NCBI RefSeq assembly: GCF_027570035.1
Contig: NZ_JAKMUU010000002.1
Location: forward strand, 296,499-360,498
Direction: 5' to 3'
Length of the DNA: 64,000 nt
Source: Corynebacterium curieae
GTDB lineage: Bacteria > Actinomycetota > Actinomycetes > Mycobacteriales > Mycobacteriaceae
In this document: piece by piece, positions 42,209 through 50,267 of the stretch
How positions within the stretch are numbered: position 1 is the stretch's first letter
Layout of the letters: each line of letters begins with the position of its first letter
The notes under the pieces: generated by a model
The model's database searches: none
What the model saw: only the letters and a program-made list of their open reading frames with translations
What the model was told of the DNA's origin: nothing
Translations under genes and position numbers: made by a program

Positions 42209-42211
42209 ACT
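42206..42211 (+). promoter_or_regulatory. Possible internal leaderless promoter of thyA
   Basis: TAAACT, beginning with the stop codon of the cysQ-like gene, lies seven bases before the thyA ATG; no ribosome site is present. It could let thyA-dfrA be expressed apart from the upstream gene. Confidence 0.4.
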
Positions 42212-42218
42212 AGTGCGC

Positions 42219-43016
42219 ATGATTGAGACCCCGTACGAGGATCTGCTGAAAAAGGTCCTAGAGACCGGCACGCCCAAAGGCGATCGCACCGGCACCGGCA
42301 CGCGCTCCATCTTTGGCGCGCAGCTGCACTATAACTTGGCCGAGTCCTTCCCGCTACTGACCACCAAGAAGGTCTATTTCCATGCGGTGTTGGGCGAGCT
42401 TTTGTGGTTCCTCAAAGGCGAGTCCAATATCAAGTTCCTGCAGGACAACAAGGTCCGCATCTGGAATGAGTGGGCGGATGACAACGGCGAACTGGGCCCG
42501 GTTTACGGCGTGCAGTGGCGCTCCTGGCCCACCCCGGACGGCCAGCACATCGACCAGATCCAGCAGGCGCTCGATACCCTCAAGAACAACCCGGATTCCC
42601 GCCGCAACTTGGTCTCCGCATGGAACGTCGCGGAGCTGGACAAAATGGCGCTGATGCCCTGCCACCTGCTCTTCCAGCTCTACGTGGCCGATGGCACCTT
42701 GTCCATGCAGGTCTACCAGCGCTCGGCCGATATGTTCCTCGGTGTGCCCTTTAATATCGCCTCCTACGCGGCGCTGACCCACATGTTTGCCCAGCAGGCC
42801 GGACTCAAGGTGGGCGAGCTCATCTGGACCGGCGGCGATTGCCATATTTATAACGACCACGTGGGGCAGGTCAAAGAGCAGCTTTCCCGCGAGCCGCGCC
42901 CGTACCCGCAGCTCAACCTCCACAAGGCGGAAGATATGTTCTCCTATGACTTCGCCGATTTTGAGATTGAGGGCTACGATCCCCACCCCACCATCAAGGC
43001 GCAGGTGTCCGTTTAA
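42219..43016 (+). CDS. thyA: Thymidylate synthase
   Basis: 265 residues; makes dTMP from dUMP and methylene-THF, leaving dihydrofolate. Signatures: [13 protein letters not shown], catalytic Cys in [30 protein letters not shown] and the [11 protein letters not shown] block. Typical length. Its TAA overlaps the dfrA ATG (TAATG), so the two are translationally coupled, fitting as dihydrofolate is the substrate of the next enzyme. Confidence 0.97.
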   Translation: MIETPYEDLLKKVLETGTPKGDRTGTGTRSIFGAQLHYNLAESFPLLTTKKVYFHAVLGELLWFLKGESNIKFLQDNKVRIWNEWADDNGELGPVYGVQWRSWPTPDGQHIDQIQQALDTLKNNPDSRRNLVSAWNVAELDKMALMPCHLLFQLYVADGTLSMQVYQRSADMFLGVPFNIASYAALTHMFAQQAGLKVGELIWTGGDCHIYNDHVGQVKEQLSREPRPYPQLNLHKAEDMFSYDFADFEIEGYDPHPTIKAQVSV

Positions 43017-43546
43017 TGTTGGGCGCGATCTGGGCACAGTCCTTGGACGGCATCATTGGCGATGGCGAGCAGATGCCCTGGCACGTGCCGGAGGATCTCA
43101 AGCATTTTAAAGAGGTGACCATGGGCGCGCCGGTCATCATGGGCCGCAAGACCTGGGAGTCCCTGAACCCCAAGTTCCGCCCACTTCCCGGACGCGAGAA
43201 CTACGTGCTCTCCTCCCGCGTCCCCGGCCAGTGGTCCGCCGGCGCGCAGGTGCTTACCGCAATGCCCTCGCTTTCCGACGCCTGGGTTATCGGCGGCGGC
43301 CAAATCTACACCGCCACCTTGGACCAGGTTGATCGCATTGAAGTCACCCTCATGGGCGTCAATATCGGTAGCACCTACGGCGATAAGTCCATCTACGCCC
43401 CCGCCATCCCCGATGAGTTTGGGCTAGCCCACAGCACCGACTGGCTCACCTCCGCCAAGGGCCACCTAGCGCTGCCGGACAAAGAGGCCAGCGATCTTCC
43501 CATCAAGTACCGCTTTTTAACCTACGACCGAAAGGATGCAGCTTAA
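43016..43546 (+). CDS. folA: Dihydrofolate reductase
   Basis: 176 residues; reduces the dihydrofolate made by ThyA. Signatures: [32 protein letters not shown] with the catalytic acid in the usual place, VIMGRKTWESL, and WVIGGGQIY. It overlaps thyA at one base and the glutaredoxin gene at one base, forming a tight three-gene unit. Confidence 0.96.
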   Translation: MLGAIWAQSLDGIIGDGEQMPWHVPEDLKHFKEVTMGAPVIMGRKTWESLNPKFRPLPGRENYVLSSRVPGQWSAGAQVLTAMPSLSDAWVIGGGQIYTATLDQVDRIEVTLMGVNIGSTYGDKSIYAPAIPDEFGLAHSTDWLTSAKGHLALPDKEASDLPIKYRFLTYDRKDAA

Positions 43547-43827
43547 TGACTGTACAAACCCCCGAAACCACCGCTGACGTCACCATCTTCTACGCCGACT
43601 GGTGCCCTTTCTGCGCCAAGCTCATCAAGAACCTGGACCGCACCGAAACCCCATACGCGCTTGTCGACGTCGAAGGTGACAACACCGACGACATCAACGC
43701 CTGGATCGAATCCGTCAACGACGGCAACCGCATCATCCCCACCGTCCTCTACTCCGACGGCACCCACGAGACCAACCCACCAGCCTCCTCCGTGCGCAAT
43801 AAGCAGAAGGAATTGGCCGAAAGCTAA
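43546..43827 (+). CDS. Glutaredoxin-like (mycoredoxin-type) thiol protein
   Basis: 93 residues with a thioredoxin fold: VTIFYADWCPFCAKLIKNL (CPFC active site), the cis-Pro in RIIPTVLY and SDGTHETNPP. It resembles actinobacterial mycoredoxin/NrdH-like proteins, which reduce mixed disulfides with mycothiol; classical mycoredoxin-1 has CGYC, so the motif differs. It is coupled to folA (TAATG). Confidence 0.85.
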   Translation: MTVQTPETTADVTIFYADWCPFCAKLIKNLDRTETPYALVDVEGDNTDDINAWIESVNDGNRIIPTVLYSDGTHETNPPASSVRNKQKELAES

Positions 43828-43897
43828 CCCACACCCCAGCCATTTCGGGGCACCCCAGCCCCACTGCTATGATTAGCCAAGTTGCACCCGCAACCCT

Positions 43898-43973
43898 GCC
43901 CCAGTAGCTCAGGGGATAGAGCACGGCTCTCCTAAAGCCGGTGTCGGAAGTTCGAATCTTCTCTGGGGCACCA
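43898..43973 (+). tRNA. tRNA-Arg (anticodon CCU)
   Basis: Full cloverleaf: acceptor GCCCCAG/CTGGGGC, D arm GCTC/GAGC, anticodon stem CGGCT/AGCCG around loop CTCCTAA (anticodon CCT), T arm GGAAG-TTCGAAT-CTTCT-like, discriminator A and encoded CCA (43971-43973). It reads AGG codons. An AT-richer stretch begins right after it, and tRNA 3' ends are common insertion points, but I found no repeat of its end downstream. Confidence 0.95.
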
Positions 43974-44057
43974 CACAACGTCTCGAGGCATCGTTCCTAT
44001 GCTGTCTCGAGACTTTTGACTTTTGTTCTTCGAATGGTGGGAGTGGCAAGAATTTCG

Positions 44058-44063
44058 TAATCT
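44058..44063 (+). promoter_or_regulatory. -10 box of a probable leaderless gene
   Basis: TAATCT lies six bases before the GTG at 44070, with no ribosome site between. Confidence 0.4.
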
Positions 44064-44069
44064 AGGCCC

Positions 44070-44663
44070 GTGAAACTTCTTCTCGCTTCATTCCTGCACC
44101 CAGAAATCGGCGACTACATTTCAGGGCGAGTGCTATATATCGATGATGCCGCTTCAGAGATGCGCCAAGCACCATTTGCACAGGCAGAACTAAAGGCAAT
44201 TGGTGAGGCAGCAGAGACCTTAGTCCCTCTCACCCTATCGCAAACAAAATCAAGCGATCTTCAAAATGAAATTGCATCAGCCAACTGCATTTATGTCGCG
44301 AGCGGCGACGTGTTCCGCCTACTTGACGTACTGAAGAAAACGGGTACCGACCGTGTACTGACTGAGGCAGTAAAGCAGGGCAAGCTTTACGCTGGAAGTT
44401 CTGCAGGAGCAATTGTTGCCGGCCCATCAATTGAGCCGGCATCAATCATGGACGATTCCAAAACGGCTCCGCAGCTCACCGACTACACAGGGCTAAACTT
44501 CACTCCTCATGTCATTGTTCCTCATGCACAGGGAACCACTGGGCCCTATTCAATAGAGGTCATCAGTAAGACTGTCGAGACCTACGGCCGAGAATGGAAC
44601 CTGTTGCTTTTGAGATATGGGCAAGCCCTCTTTATGGAAGATGAAAAGTCCATTCTCATCTAA
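44070..44663 (+). CDS. Peptidase S51 / class I glutamine amidotransferase-like protein
   Basis: 197 residues. Central GSSAGAIVAGP carries the nucleophilic Ser of the peptidase E (S51) elbow; ASGDVFRLLDVL matches the GG-N-T-F-x-LL element with Gly-Asp instead of Gly-Asn; FTPHVIVPHAQG supplies candidate catalytic histidines. Classical S51 enzymes cut Asp-X dipeptides or cyanophycin-like products. Whether this one is active is open. GTG start, leaderless-like. It stands alone after tRNA-Arg in an AT-richer context. Confidence 0.75.
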   Translation: MKLLLASFLHPEIGDYISGRVLYIDDAASEMRQAPFAQAELKAIGEAAETLVPLTLSQTKSSDLQNEIASANCIYVASGDVFRLLDVLKKTGTDRVLTEAVKQGKLYAGSSAGAIVAGPSIEPASIMDDSKTAPQLTDYTGLNFTPHVIVPHAQGTTGPYSIEVISKTVETYGREWNLLLLRYGQALFMEDEKSILI

Positions 44664-44843
44664 TCTGCGATGACAAACACGCCAAGCAGACCAGGAAAGT
44701 TCATTTTTCGCCTCAACTACCAGTACTTTCCTTGTGACCGAGCAGTTCCCTTAAAAATACTATGTAGGGACCATAAGGGTCATTTGTTTTGGTAAGCTCC
44801 CATCTCGCAGAGCCGACGTTGTGGCGCTTTGAGACAGTCTCAC

Positions 44844-45293
44844 TCATTGTTGTTCACCTGCTGCCTGGGACTTAGCTTCTTCGGCCTCACTGAGGGCATT
44901 ACCCAGTGCTGCAATGAACGCGATTAGACCCACCGTGATGAGGATGTGTCCAAGACCAGCGATACCAGAGATCATTGCAGACGATTCCTCTCCCAGTACG
45001 GTCAGGCATCCGTGCCAGATCATGACACCAACGGTAACGACCACACCGACGTTATAGAGCCAGAAGAACGCATTGAACTGACCGCGGCTGCGCGACAGAC
45101 CAAAGACCTTCTCCAATACCAAGAAGATAAGGCTCATCATGAAACCGAGCGCTAGCAAGTGAGTGTGCGCCACGCTGAGCTGAGTGAACTCACCCGAGGG
45201 GAAATCATTGGCACGCGTGAATTCTCGATAGAACACTCCAGCGCCCAAGCCCAACAGGAGGTAGAAAATGGATGCCCAATACAAAGGTTTCAT
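44844..45293 (-). CDS. DUF2871 family membrane protein
   Basis: 149 residues with four membrane segments. Conserved features include FYREFTRAND, the buried TQLSVAHTHLLALGFMMSL with His-Thr-His, and WHGCLTVLG. The pair of histidines in helix 2 and one in helix 3 could bind haem or metal, but the family has no known function. ATG 45293 lies seven bases after AAGGAG. It is monocistronic and divergent from the membrane hydrolase gene. Confidence 0.8.
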   Translation of the reverse strand: MKPLYWASIFYLLLGLGAGVFYREFTRANDFPSGEFTQLSVAHTHLLALGFMMSLIFLVLEKVFGLSRSRGQFNAFFWLYNVGVVVTVGVMIWHGCLTVLGEESSAMISGIAGLGHILITVGLIAFIAALGNALSEAEEAKSQAAGEQQ

Positions 45294-45649
45294 GGTCATT
45301 CTCCTTCCCAACCGCTGCCACGGCTGGATTAACGATGGATCAAATACTCTAAGGACTCATCTTTCTACATTCGGCCCCATTTTGAATCACAGGGCTGGTT
45401 GAAGCTGGAATCTACCAGTTGGTCGATCGATCTAGTGGCTATAAAACTATCGTTCTTTTTGGAAATTAATAAAGGCGAATATTTCTCGCTAAAACGGGTG
45501 CGATCCCCAAGACCAGACGATTTAGGAACGAACTATATTCCCCCAATCTCCGCCCCTCTTGACAGCCCTTTAACTCAGATGGTTAACATCGTTAACTAAA
45601 AAGGTTTGGACCTTCCGGTTTATCTATTTTCATCTTGAGGAATACGATT
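45294..45649. promoter_or_regulatory. 356-base divergent region with a GTTAAC double site
   Basis: No real gene is visible. TTGACA (45559-45564) is a good -35 for the hydrolase gene; about 19 bases on lies TAACAT. GTTAAC-ATC-GTTAAC (45582-45596) overlaps the -10 region, where each arm is itself a palindrome; a repressor there would block the promoter. No regulator gene is adjacent. Confidence 0.45.
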
Positions 45650-47617
45650 ATGCCCAACATCGTCGACTCCACCACTAAAAGCAAAACTCAACCGATTTCC
45701 GGGACCCCCACGAACAAACGTCGAATTAGCGACGGATGGAAATTAGCTTTATGCTTGGTTTTGATTCTAGTTGGTGCAATCGGCTCCTCTTTAATCCAGA
45801 CAAATGGCGGAAATATTCAGGTAACCGGACTTAAACTAGCGGGAAAATCCGGGGCCTCAGTTACCGCTGATCTGTTTCGTCCCAAAGACGCGTCGACCAA
45901 CAACAAAGCTCCGATGGTCATTGTTTCTCCTGGGTTTCAGCGCACTAAAGAGACCCAAGTGTCTAACTCTCTCGAACTGGCCCGTCGTGGTTTTGTCACT
46001 TTAGTCGTGGATCCATACAACCAAGGAGAATCCAGCTCCCAAGACCCTAGCGATAATGATTCCGCGATTGTCACAGCCATCGACTACGTTACTGACCATC
46101 CCGAAACATTCGACTACGTGGATACAGAACGAATCGGGATCACCGGCCACTCCGCAGGGGGTAGCGCTGTACGAACTGCTGCAAACAAATATGGAAAAAA
46201 GACAGACGACGCCCTGAAAGATGCTATGAACCCCAAGAGCGAGGGCGGCACCACCATCACGGCTCAAGAAAGAAAACGCGCCGAGGATCAAGACAGAATC
46301 TCAGCAGTATTTATCTCGGGATGGCTACAGAACCTTGACGATAAGAAATTCGCTCATATCCACTCAAATATGGGACTCGGCTATGCCCGGTACGACGAAG
46401 GCGGATACCGAAATGTAAACGGAAATGGAGACCTCAGGAATGCTCCCGAGGCATTATCCATGGTCAACTCAGGCATGGACAACGATAATAAAGTAGACCA
46501 CGTTGAGATTGGCCATGGGTACGGTGATGTCGACAAAGGCAATTACCGAATCGCATACAACGACAACACTCTTCACCCACTCCAACCGCTCACCCCGAGC
46601 GCAATCGGAAGCATCATTGACTTCTTTGATACGACTCTTGATGCACCAATCAAAATTGACTCGAGCCATCAAACTTGGTGGCTCAAGGAGATATTCAATT
46701 TGATCTCGATGATCGGTGCCTTCGCCATGCTGTTCCCCCTCACTCGAATACTTCTACGCACTCGGTTCTTTGCCCCTGTAGCCCAAGCGCTTCCCCGCGC
46801 TTCCAAAAAACCTCGAGGATCTGCTGCTATAAAATTCTGGGCGGTTTTCCTACTAACTGCGGCTATCGCCTATTTCACCTTTATGCCATTGGCAAATCTT
46901 TCGCAAGAATTCTTCGCCGACGCCGCCAACAAGGTCAACACATGGTTCTTCCCAGCCCGAATGGTAAATTCTGTCGTACTTTGGGCGCTCGTCAACGGAG
47001 TAGTGGGGCTCATCTCCTTCTACTTCACCCGCGACAAGGACACCTATCCTCAAAGCGAACGCGCTCAAGCATGGGGAATCACCATGAGCTGGAAAAGCTT
47101 CGGCCGAACAATTCTTTTAGCAACAGTCCTGCTGTTTATCTACTTTTCAATACTTTCAATTGTATACCTAGCCTTCCATAACGATTACCGATTCCTTGTG
47201 GTAGCTTCCCGCCCATTAACCCTTCGCTGGTTCCTACTCGCATGCGAATACGTCCCTGCTATGTTCATCTTCTATTTCGCCAATTCTTTACGCGCCGCCG
47301 TCAGCACTCGTTACAGTGATGTACCAAGGTGGCAGACTTATCTAATCGCCGCACTCGCTAATTCCTTCGGACTCGCAATGATATTCGTAGTCCAATATTC
47401 TGTTTTTGCAGCTACTGGTACTGTTCACTGGACCGACGATTGGCTTTATGTAAATATGCTCCAGTCCATTTTGCCCATGATGATCCTCTTGCCGATTATG
47501 AACAAGATGTTCTACGCCAATACCGGACGCGTATGGCTCGGGCCCTTGGTAATCGCACCATTGTTTATCACTATGTCCCTTGGCGGCAGCGTCGCCTATG
47601 TCCCAGGCTTGGCATAA
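45650..47617 (+). CDS. Membrane-anchored alpha/beta hydrolase with a C-terminal multi-pass domain
   Basis: 655 residues. One N-terminal membrane segment (WKLALCLVLILVGAIGSSLI, about 31-50), an extracytoplasmic alpha/beta-hydrolase domain (about 60-340) with APMVIVSPGFQRTKE, ARRGFVTLVVDPYNQGES and the nucleophile elbow GITGHSAGGSA, and then a large membrane domain of about 8 segments (from about 350 to the end). The catalytic Asp and His lie in acidic loops (SGMDNDNKVDHVEIGHGYG). Such fusions could hydrolyse an extracellular or lipid ester and move the product, but that is speculation. ATG 45650 follows GAGGAA. Low GC, in the tRNA-linked stretch. Confidence 0.78.
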   Translation: MPNIVDSTTKSKTQPISGTPTNKRRISDGWKLALCLVLILVGAIGSSLIQTNGGNIQVTGLKLAGKSGASVTADLFRPKDASTNNKAPMVIVSPGFQRTKETQVSNSLELARRGFVTLVVDPYNQGESSSQDPSDNDSAIVTAIDYVTDHPETFDYVDTERIGITGHSAGGSAVRTAANKYGKKTDDALKDAMNPKSEGGTTITAQERKRAEDQDRISAVFISGWLQNLDDKKFAHIHSNMGLGYARYDEGGYRNVNGNGDLRNAPEALSMVNSGMDNDNKVDHVEIGHGYGDVDKGNYRIAYNDNTLHPLQPLTPSAIGSIIDFFDTTLDAPIKIDSSHQTWWLKEIFNLISMIGAFAMLFPLTRILLRTRFFAPVAQALPRASKKPRGSAAIKFWAVFLLTAAIAYFTFMPLANLSQEFFADAANKVNTWFFPARMVNSVVLWALVNGVVGLISFYFTRDKDTYPQSERAQAWGITMSWKSFGRTILLATVLLFIYFSILSIVYLAFHNDYRFLVVASRPLTLRWFLLACEYVPAMFIFYFANSLRAAVSTRYSDVPRWQTYLIAALANSFGLAMIFVVQYSVFAATGTVHWTDDWLYVNMLQSILPMMILLPIMNKMFYANTGRVWLGPLVIAPLFITMSLGGSVAYVPGLA

Positions 47618-47641
47618 TGGTCAGATTCCACACTCAGAATT

Positions 47642-48070
47642 ATGAACGAAATCTCCAAGCAATACGCCGTAGATCTCACCCGCCTCAAAACCGCCGTATA
47701 CCGAGCTACCAATTCAGCAGGCGCCAGCATTGAATTTGGCAGTGGTGAAGGGCTCCTCTCCCCTGTTGAGCTCTTGCTTGCAGCGGTTGCAGGGTGCTCT
47801 GCGGTGGACGTGGACGTTGTAACGTCCCGGCGCGCGGAACCAAAGGCGTTTGACGTGCATGTCGAAGGTGACCGCGTAAACGAGGATGGGGCATCGCGCC
47901 TGTCGGAGGTTCGCGTGGGCTTTGATCTATCGTTCCCGGATACGCCGGAAGGCAACCAAGCGCGCAAGCTGGTGGACAATCTGATCCGCATCTCCCACGA
48001 GAAGGACTGCACGGTATCGCGCACGGTTGAGAACCCCACGCGAGTGATGTTTAGCAATGCCTCGAAATAG
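47642..48070 (+). CDS. OsmC/Ohr-family protein
   Basis: 142 residues of the OsmC fold, thiol-dependent peroxidases for organic hydroperoxides. The first redox Cys is in AVAGCSAVDVDVVT, the second in HEKDCTVSRTV. It begins 24 bases after the membrane hydrolase gene, but composition returns to the host type here. No OhrR-type regulator lies next to it. Confidence 0.88.
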   Translation: MNEISKQYAVDLTRLKTAVYRATNSAGASIEFGSGEGLLSPVELLLAAVAGCSAVDVDVVTSRRAEPKAFDVHVEGDRVNEDGASRLSEVRVGFDLSFPDTPEGNQARKLVDNLIRISHEKDCTVSRTVENPTRVMFSNASK

Positions 48071-48183
48071 CGCTACGAAGTAAAAGTGCGACATGTGGTT
48101 TCGCTCCGGCTAGGACTCTAGACCTCCTGCTATGGTGCAATTGTTAACTATTGTGACAAATGTGATTACTGCAGGAGCTCAAC

Positions 48184-49176
48184 ATGTCACCATCATTCTC
48201 CCGGCGCGGCCTGTTTAAGGTTGGCGCTCTCGCCCTGACCGCAGGCGCTATCGGTTCTGCCGTTCCGAATGCGGCGGCACTCGGACCGGTGCGCGGCACT
48301 ATCATTGATTTCTCTGCCGGTGTACCTTCCCCGCAGGCAATTAAGAATGCCGGCCACATGGGCGCTATTCGCTACGTCTCCGACAAGCGCCCTGACGCCG
48401 CGTGGATGACCGGCAAGCCGGTAACTCTCAAGGAGACCAAGGCCAATGCGGCAGCAGGCCTACCCACTGCGTCGGTGTACCAATTCGGCCGTGCGGAAAC
48501 CGCCGATTGGAAGCAGGGCGCAGCAGGTGCAGCAGTCCATGCGCCGAAGGCGATTGCTTTACACAAGAAGGCAGGCGGCCCCACCAACCGACCGATCTAC
48601 ATCGCTATCGACGATAACCCCACCCGCGAGCAGTACACCCGCCAGATCCGCCCGTACCTGCAGGCGTTTTCCAAGACGCTGGAGCTGGCCGGCTACCAGA
48701 CGGGTATCTACGGCAACTACAACACAATCGAGTGGGCGATCCAGGATGGCATCGGCAAGTACTTCTGGATGCATGACTGGGGTTCCAACGGCAAGATTCA
48801 CCCGCGCACCACTATCCACCAGCTTCCACACGGCAAGCAACAGACCATTGATGGCGTCATTGTAGACGTCAACGAGGTCTACGCTGATGACTGGGGCCAG
48901 TGGACGCCAGGCAAGTCCGCGGCACCTGCACCGGCGAAGAAGCCGACCACTAAGAATCCACAGCCTAAGCCACAATCGCAGGCGCAGGCCCCAAGCAATG
49001 GCTCGTCAGATCTAGTTAATCAGCTGAGCTCACAGCTGCAGAGCAAGCACCCAGAGCTACCAGAGCTGCCACAGGTAACCGCAGATGGCGTAACCTTTCC
49101 CGGCAAAACGTTGAGCAATGATCAGATTCGCCAGCTGGCAAAGATCGTCGCAGAAACGGTTGCTAAGGCGCGGTAG
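48184..49176 (+). CDS. Tat-exported DUF1906 glycoside-hydrolase-like protein
   Basis: 330 residues. The start MSPSFSRRGLFKVGALALTA has a twin-arginine signal (SRRGLFK) and a cleavage near AAALG. The DUF1906 barrel follows (GTIIDFSAGVPSPQAIKNAG, IYIAIDDNPTREQYTRQIRP, GYQTGIYGNYNTIEWAI), with a conserved Asp pair, then a Pro/Lys/Gln-rich tail. The M. tuberculosis homologue Rv2525c is Tat-exported and thought to affect the cell wall. RBS AGGAG. Its transcription is ended by a hairpin within the neighbouring gene. Confidence 0.88.
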   Translation: MSPSFSRRGLFKVGALALTAGAIGSAVPNAAALGPVRGTIIDFSAGVPSPQAIKNAGHMGAIRYVSDKRPDAAWMTGKPVTLKETKANAAAGLPTASVYQFGRAETADWKQGAAGAAVHAPKAIALHKKAGGPTNRPIYIAIDDNPTREQYTRQIRPYLQAFSKTLELAGYQTGIYGNYNTIEWAIQDGIGKYFWMHDWGSNGKIHPRTTIHQLPHGKQQTIDGVIVDVNEVYADDWGQWTPGKSAAPAPAKKPTTKNPQPKPQSQAQAPSNGSSDLVNQLSSQLQSKHPELPELPQVTADGVTFPGKTLSNDQIRQLAKIVAETVAKAR

Positions 49177-49178
49177 TA

Positions 49179-50228
49179 CTACTTCTTAGAAGGCTCGGAG
49201 GTTTTCTCCGAGCCTTTCTTTTTGTCTGCGGATTTCTTATCGGAGCTACCCTTTTCTTTCTTTGCAGAGTCCTTCTTTTCAGAGGTAGTGGGCTCCTTGG
49301 ACGAGGCCTTGTCCTTCTCACCCTTGCCGGATTTCTCGTCCTTGTCCTTCTTACTGGAAGAAGTTGTAGAGGTCTCCGAGGTGGAGGTCTCGATCGGTGG
49401 GACGTCCTCGCCGTCTTTGTACTTAAGGAAGCGCTCGGTGGCCTTTCCCAGATTCTTTCCGGTCACCTCATCCTTGACGTACTCGGTGAGGTCATCGGAT
49501 GAGCCGGTAATGGAGGCAGCGGCAACGAAGTTTTCTCCAAAGGAGACCGAGGAGTTAATGGACTTGTCATTGGACCAGCCCCACTTGCTGCCCACCACAT
49601 TGGATAGCTTGGCGGTGCCATAATCTTGGCTGTATCCATCCTCAGAGATGGGATCGGCATGCGCCATAGCTACCAACACTGGGTGGGTTTCATCGCGATC
49701 GATAAGCTGCGAGATGAAGCTGGCGACGTCATACGTGGAGGTTTGCGAATAGCCCCACTGCTCGCCTGCTTTGGTGGATTCGAGGTTGAATTCATCGGCA
49801 ATCGTATCGATGGAATCCGGATACTTATCAAAAAGCTCCTCGGCGGACTTATCGGAGGAGCTAGCAATCATATCCAGCGCCTCATATTTATCTTCGTACT
49901 CGCCTTTTTCCATGACGTAGGTCGCGATATAGAGCTTGATGAGGCTTAGCGCTGGGCGAGGCTCGTGCTCCGAGGAAGAGCCCATATGCATGCCATCATG
50001 CAGGCGGATATAGGAAATAGATCGGCCCTCATCGCCTTCTAGAAACTCGTTGATTTCCGGTGGGACGTCGTGGTTGGTGGCTGTGGCTTCCGAGGGGGCG
50101 TCGGCAAGCGCGCCGCTATCACGCTCGCTATTGCTGCACGCGGTGGCGGTCAAGGCGAGCATACATACGGCCAAAGCGGCACCAGCCTTTACTGATGCCG
50201 CCTTGCGGGTCAACGACGTTCTAAGCAC
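49179..50228 (-). CDS. Lipoprotein with serine-hydrolase (SxxK) domain and Lys/Ser-rich tail
   Basis: 349 residues. Lipobox TATAC (Cys31), then a beta-lactamase-like domain (about 60-270) with SLIK (95-98) as the SxxK motif; the second motif is SSD rather than SDN and the third is an unclear SKWG. The last ~70 residues are a Lys/Ser/Glu repeat (KKDKDEKSGKGEKD, SDKKSADKKKGSEK) that may bind anionic wall polymers. GTG start. With changed motifs, catalysis is doubtful; it may be a wall-associated relative of the 16094-17011 protein. Confidence 0.7.
   Translation of the reverse strand: MLRTSLTRKAASVKAGAALAVCMLALTATACSNSERDSGALADAPSEATATNHDVPPEINEFLEGDEGRSISYIRLHDGMHMGSSSEHEPRPALSLIKLYIATYVMEKGEYEDKYEALDMIASSSDKSAEELFDKYPDSIDTIADEFNLESTKAGEQWGYSQTSTYDVASFISQLIDRDETHPVLVAMAHADPISEDGYSQDYGTAKLSNVVGSKWGWSNDKSINSSVSFGENFVAAASITGSSDDLTEYVKDEVTGKNLGKATERFLKYKDGEDVPPIETSTSETSTTSSSKKDKDEKSGKGEKDKASSKEPTTSEKKDSAKKEKGSSDKKSADKKKGSEKTSEPSKK
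49191..49222 (+). terminator. Plus-strand terminator embedded in the end of a convergent gene
   Basis: AGGCTCGGAG (49191-49200) pairs perfectly with CTCCGAGCCT (49206-49215), followed by TTCTTTTTG. It ends the DUF1906 transcript yet lies inside the coding sequence of the convergent lipoprotein, where it encodes part of the Lys/Ser/Glu tail. Confidence 0.8.
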
Positions 50229-50267
50229 GTCGATACATGTTACCGGTTGAGTGCACTATCCAAGCAA

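Larger units (their letters stand above)
43974..47630. other. AT-richer accessory stretch next to tRNA-Arg
   Basis: From the tRNA to the OsmC gene, codon use and base composition shift towards A/T, and the three genes inside (S51-like peptidase, DUF2871 protein, membrane hydrolase) are not linked to the thyA operon before or the envelope genes after. There is no integrase, IS or flanking tRNA fragment. An old acquisition is plausible, not proven. Confidence 0.5.

Noticed and set aside
45399..45599. 66-codon frame in the divergent region before the membrane hydrolase
   Set aside because: It covers the likely promoter, lacks a ribosome site and shows no protein-like pattern.
43951..47640. Duplicate of the tRNA-Arg 3' end downstream
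   Set aside because: No copy of the TTCGAATCTTCTCTGGGG-like end was found before the OsmC gene, so tRNA-based integration is not supported.
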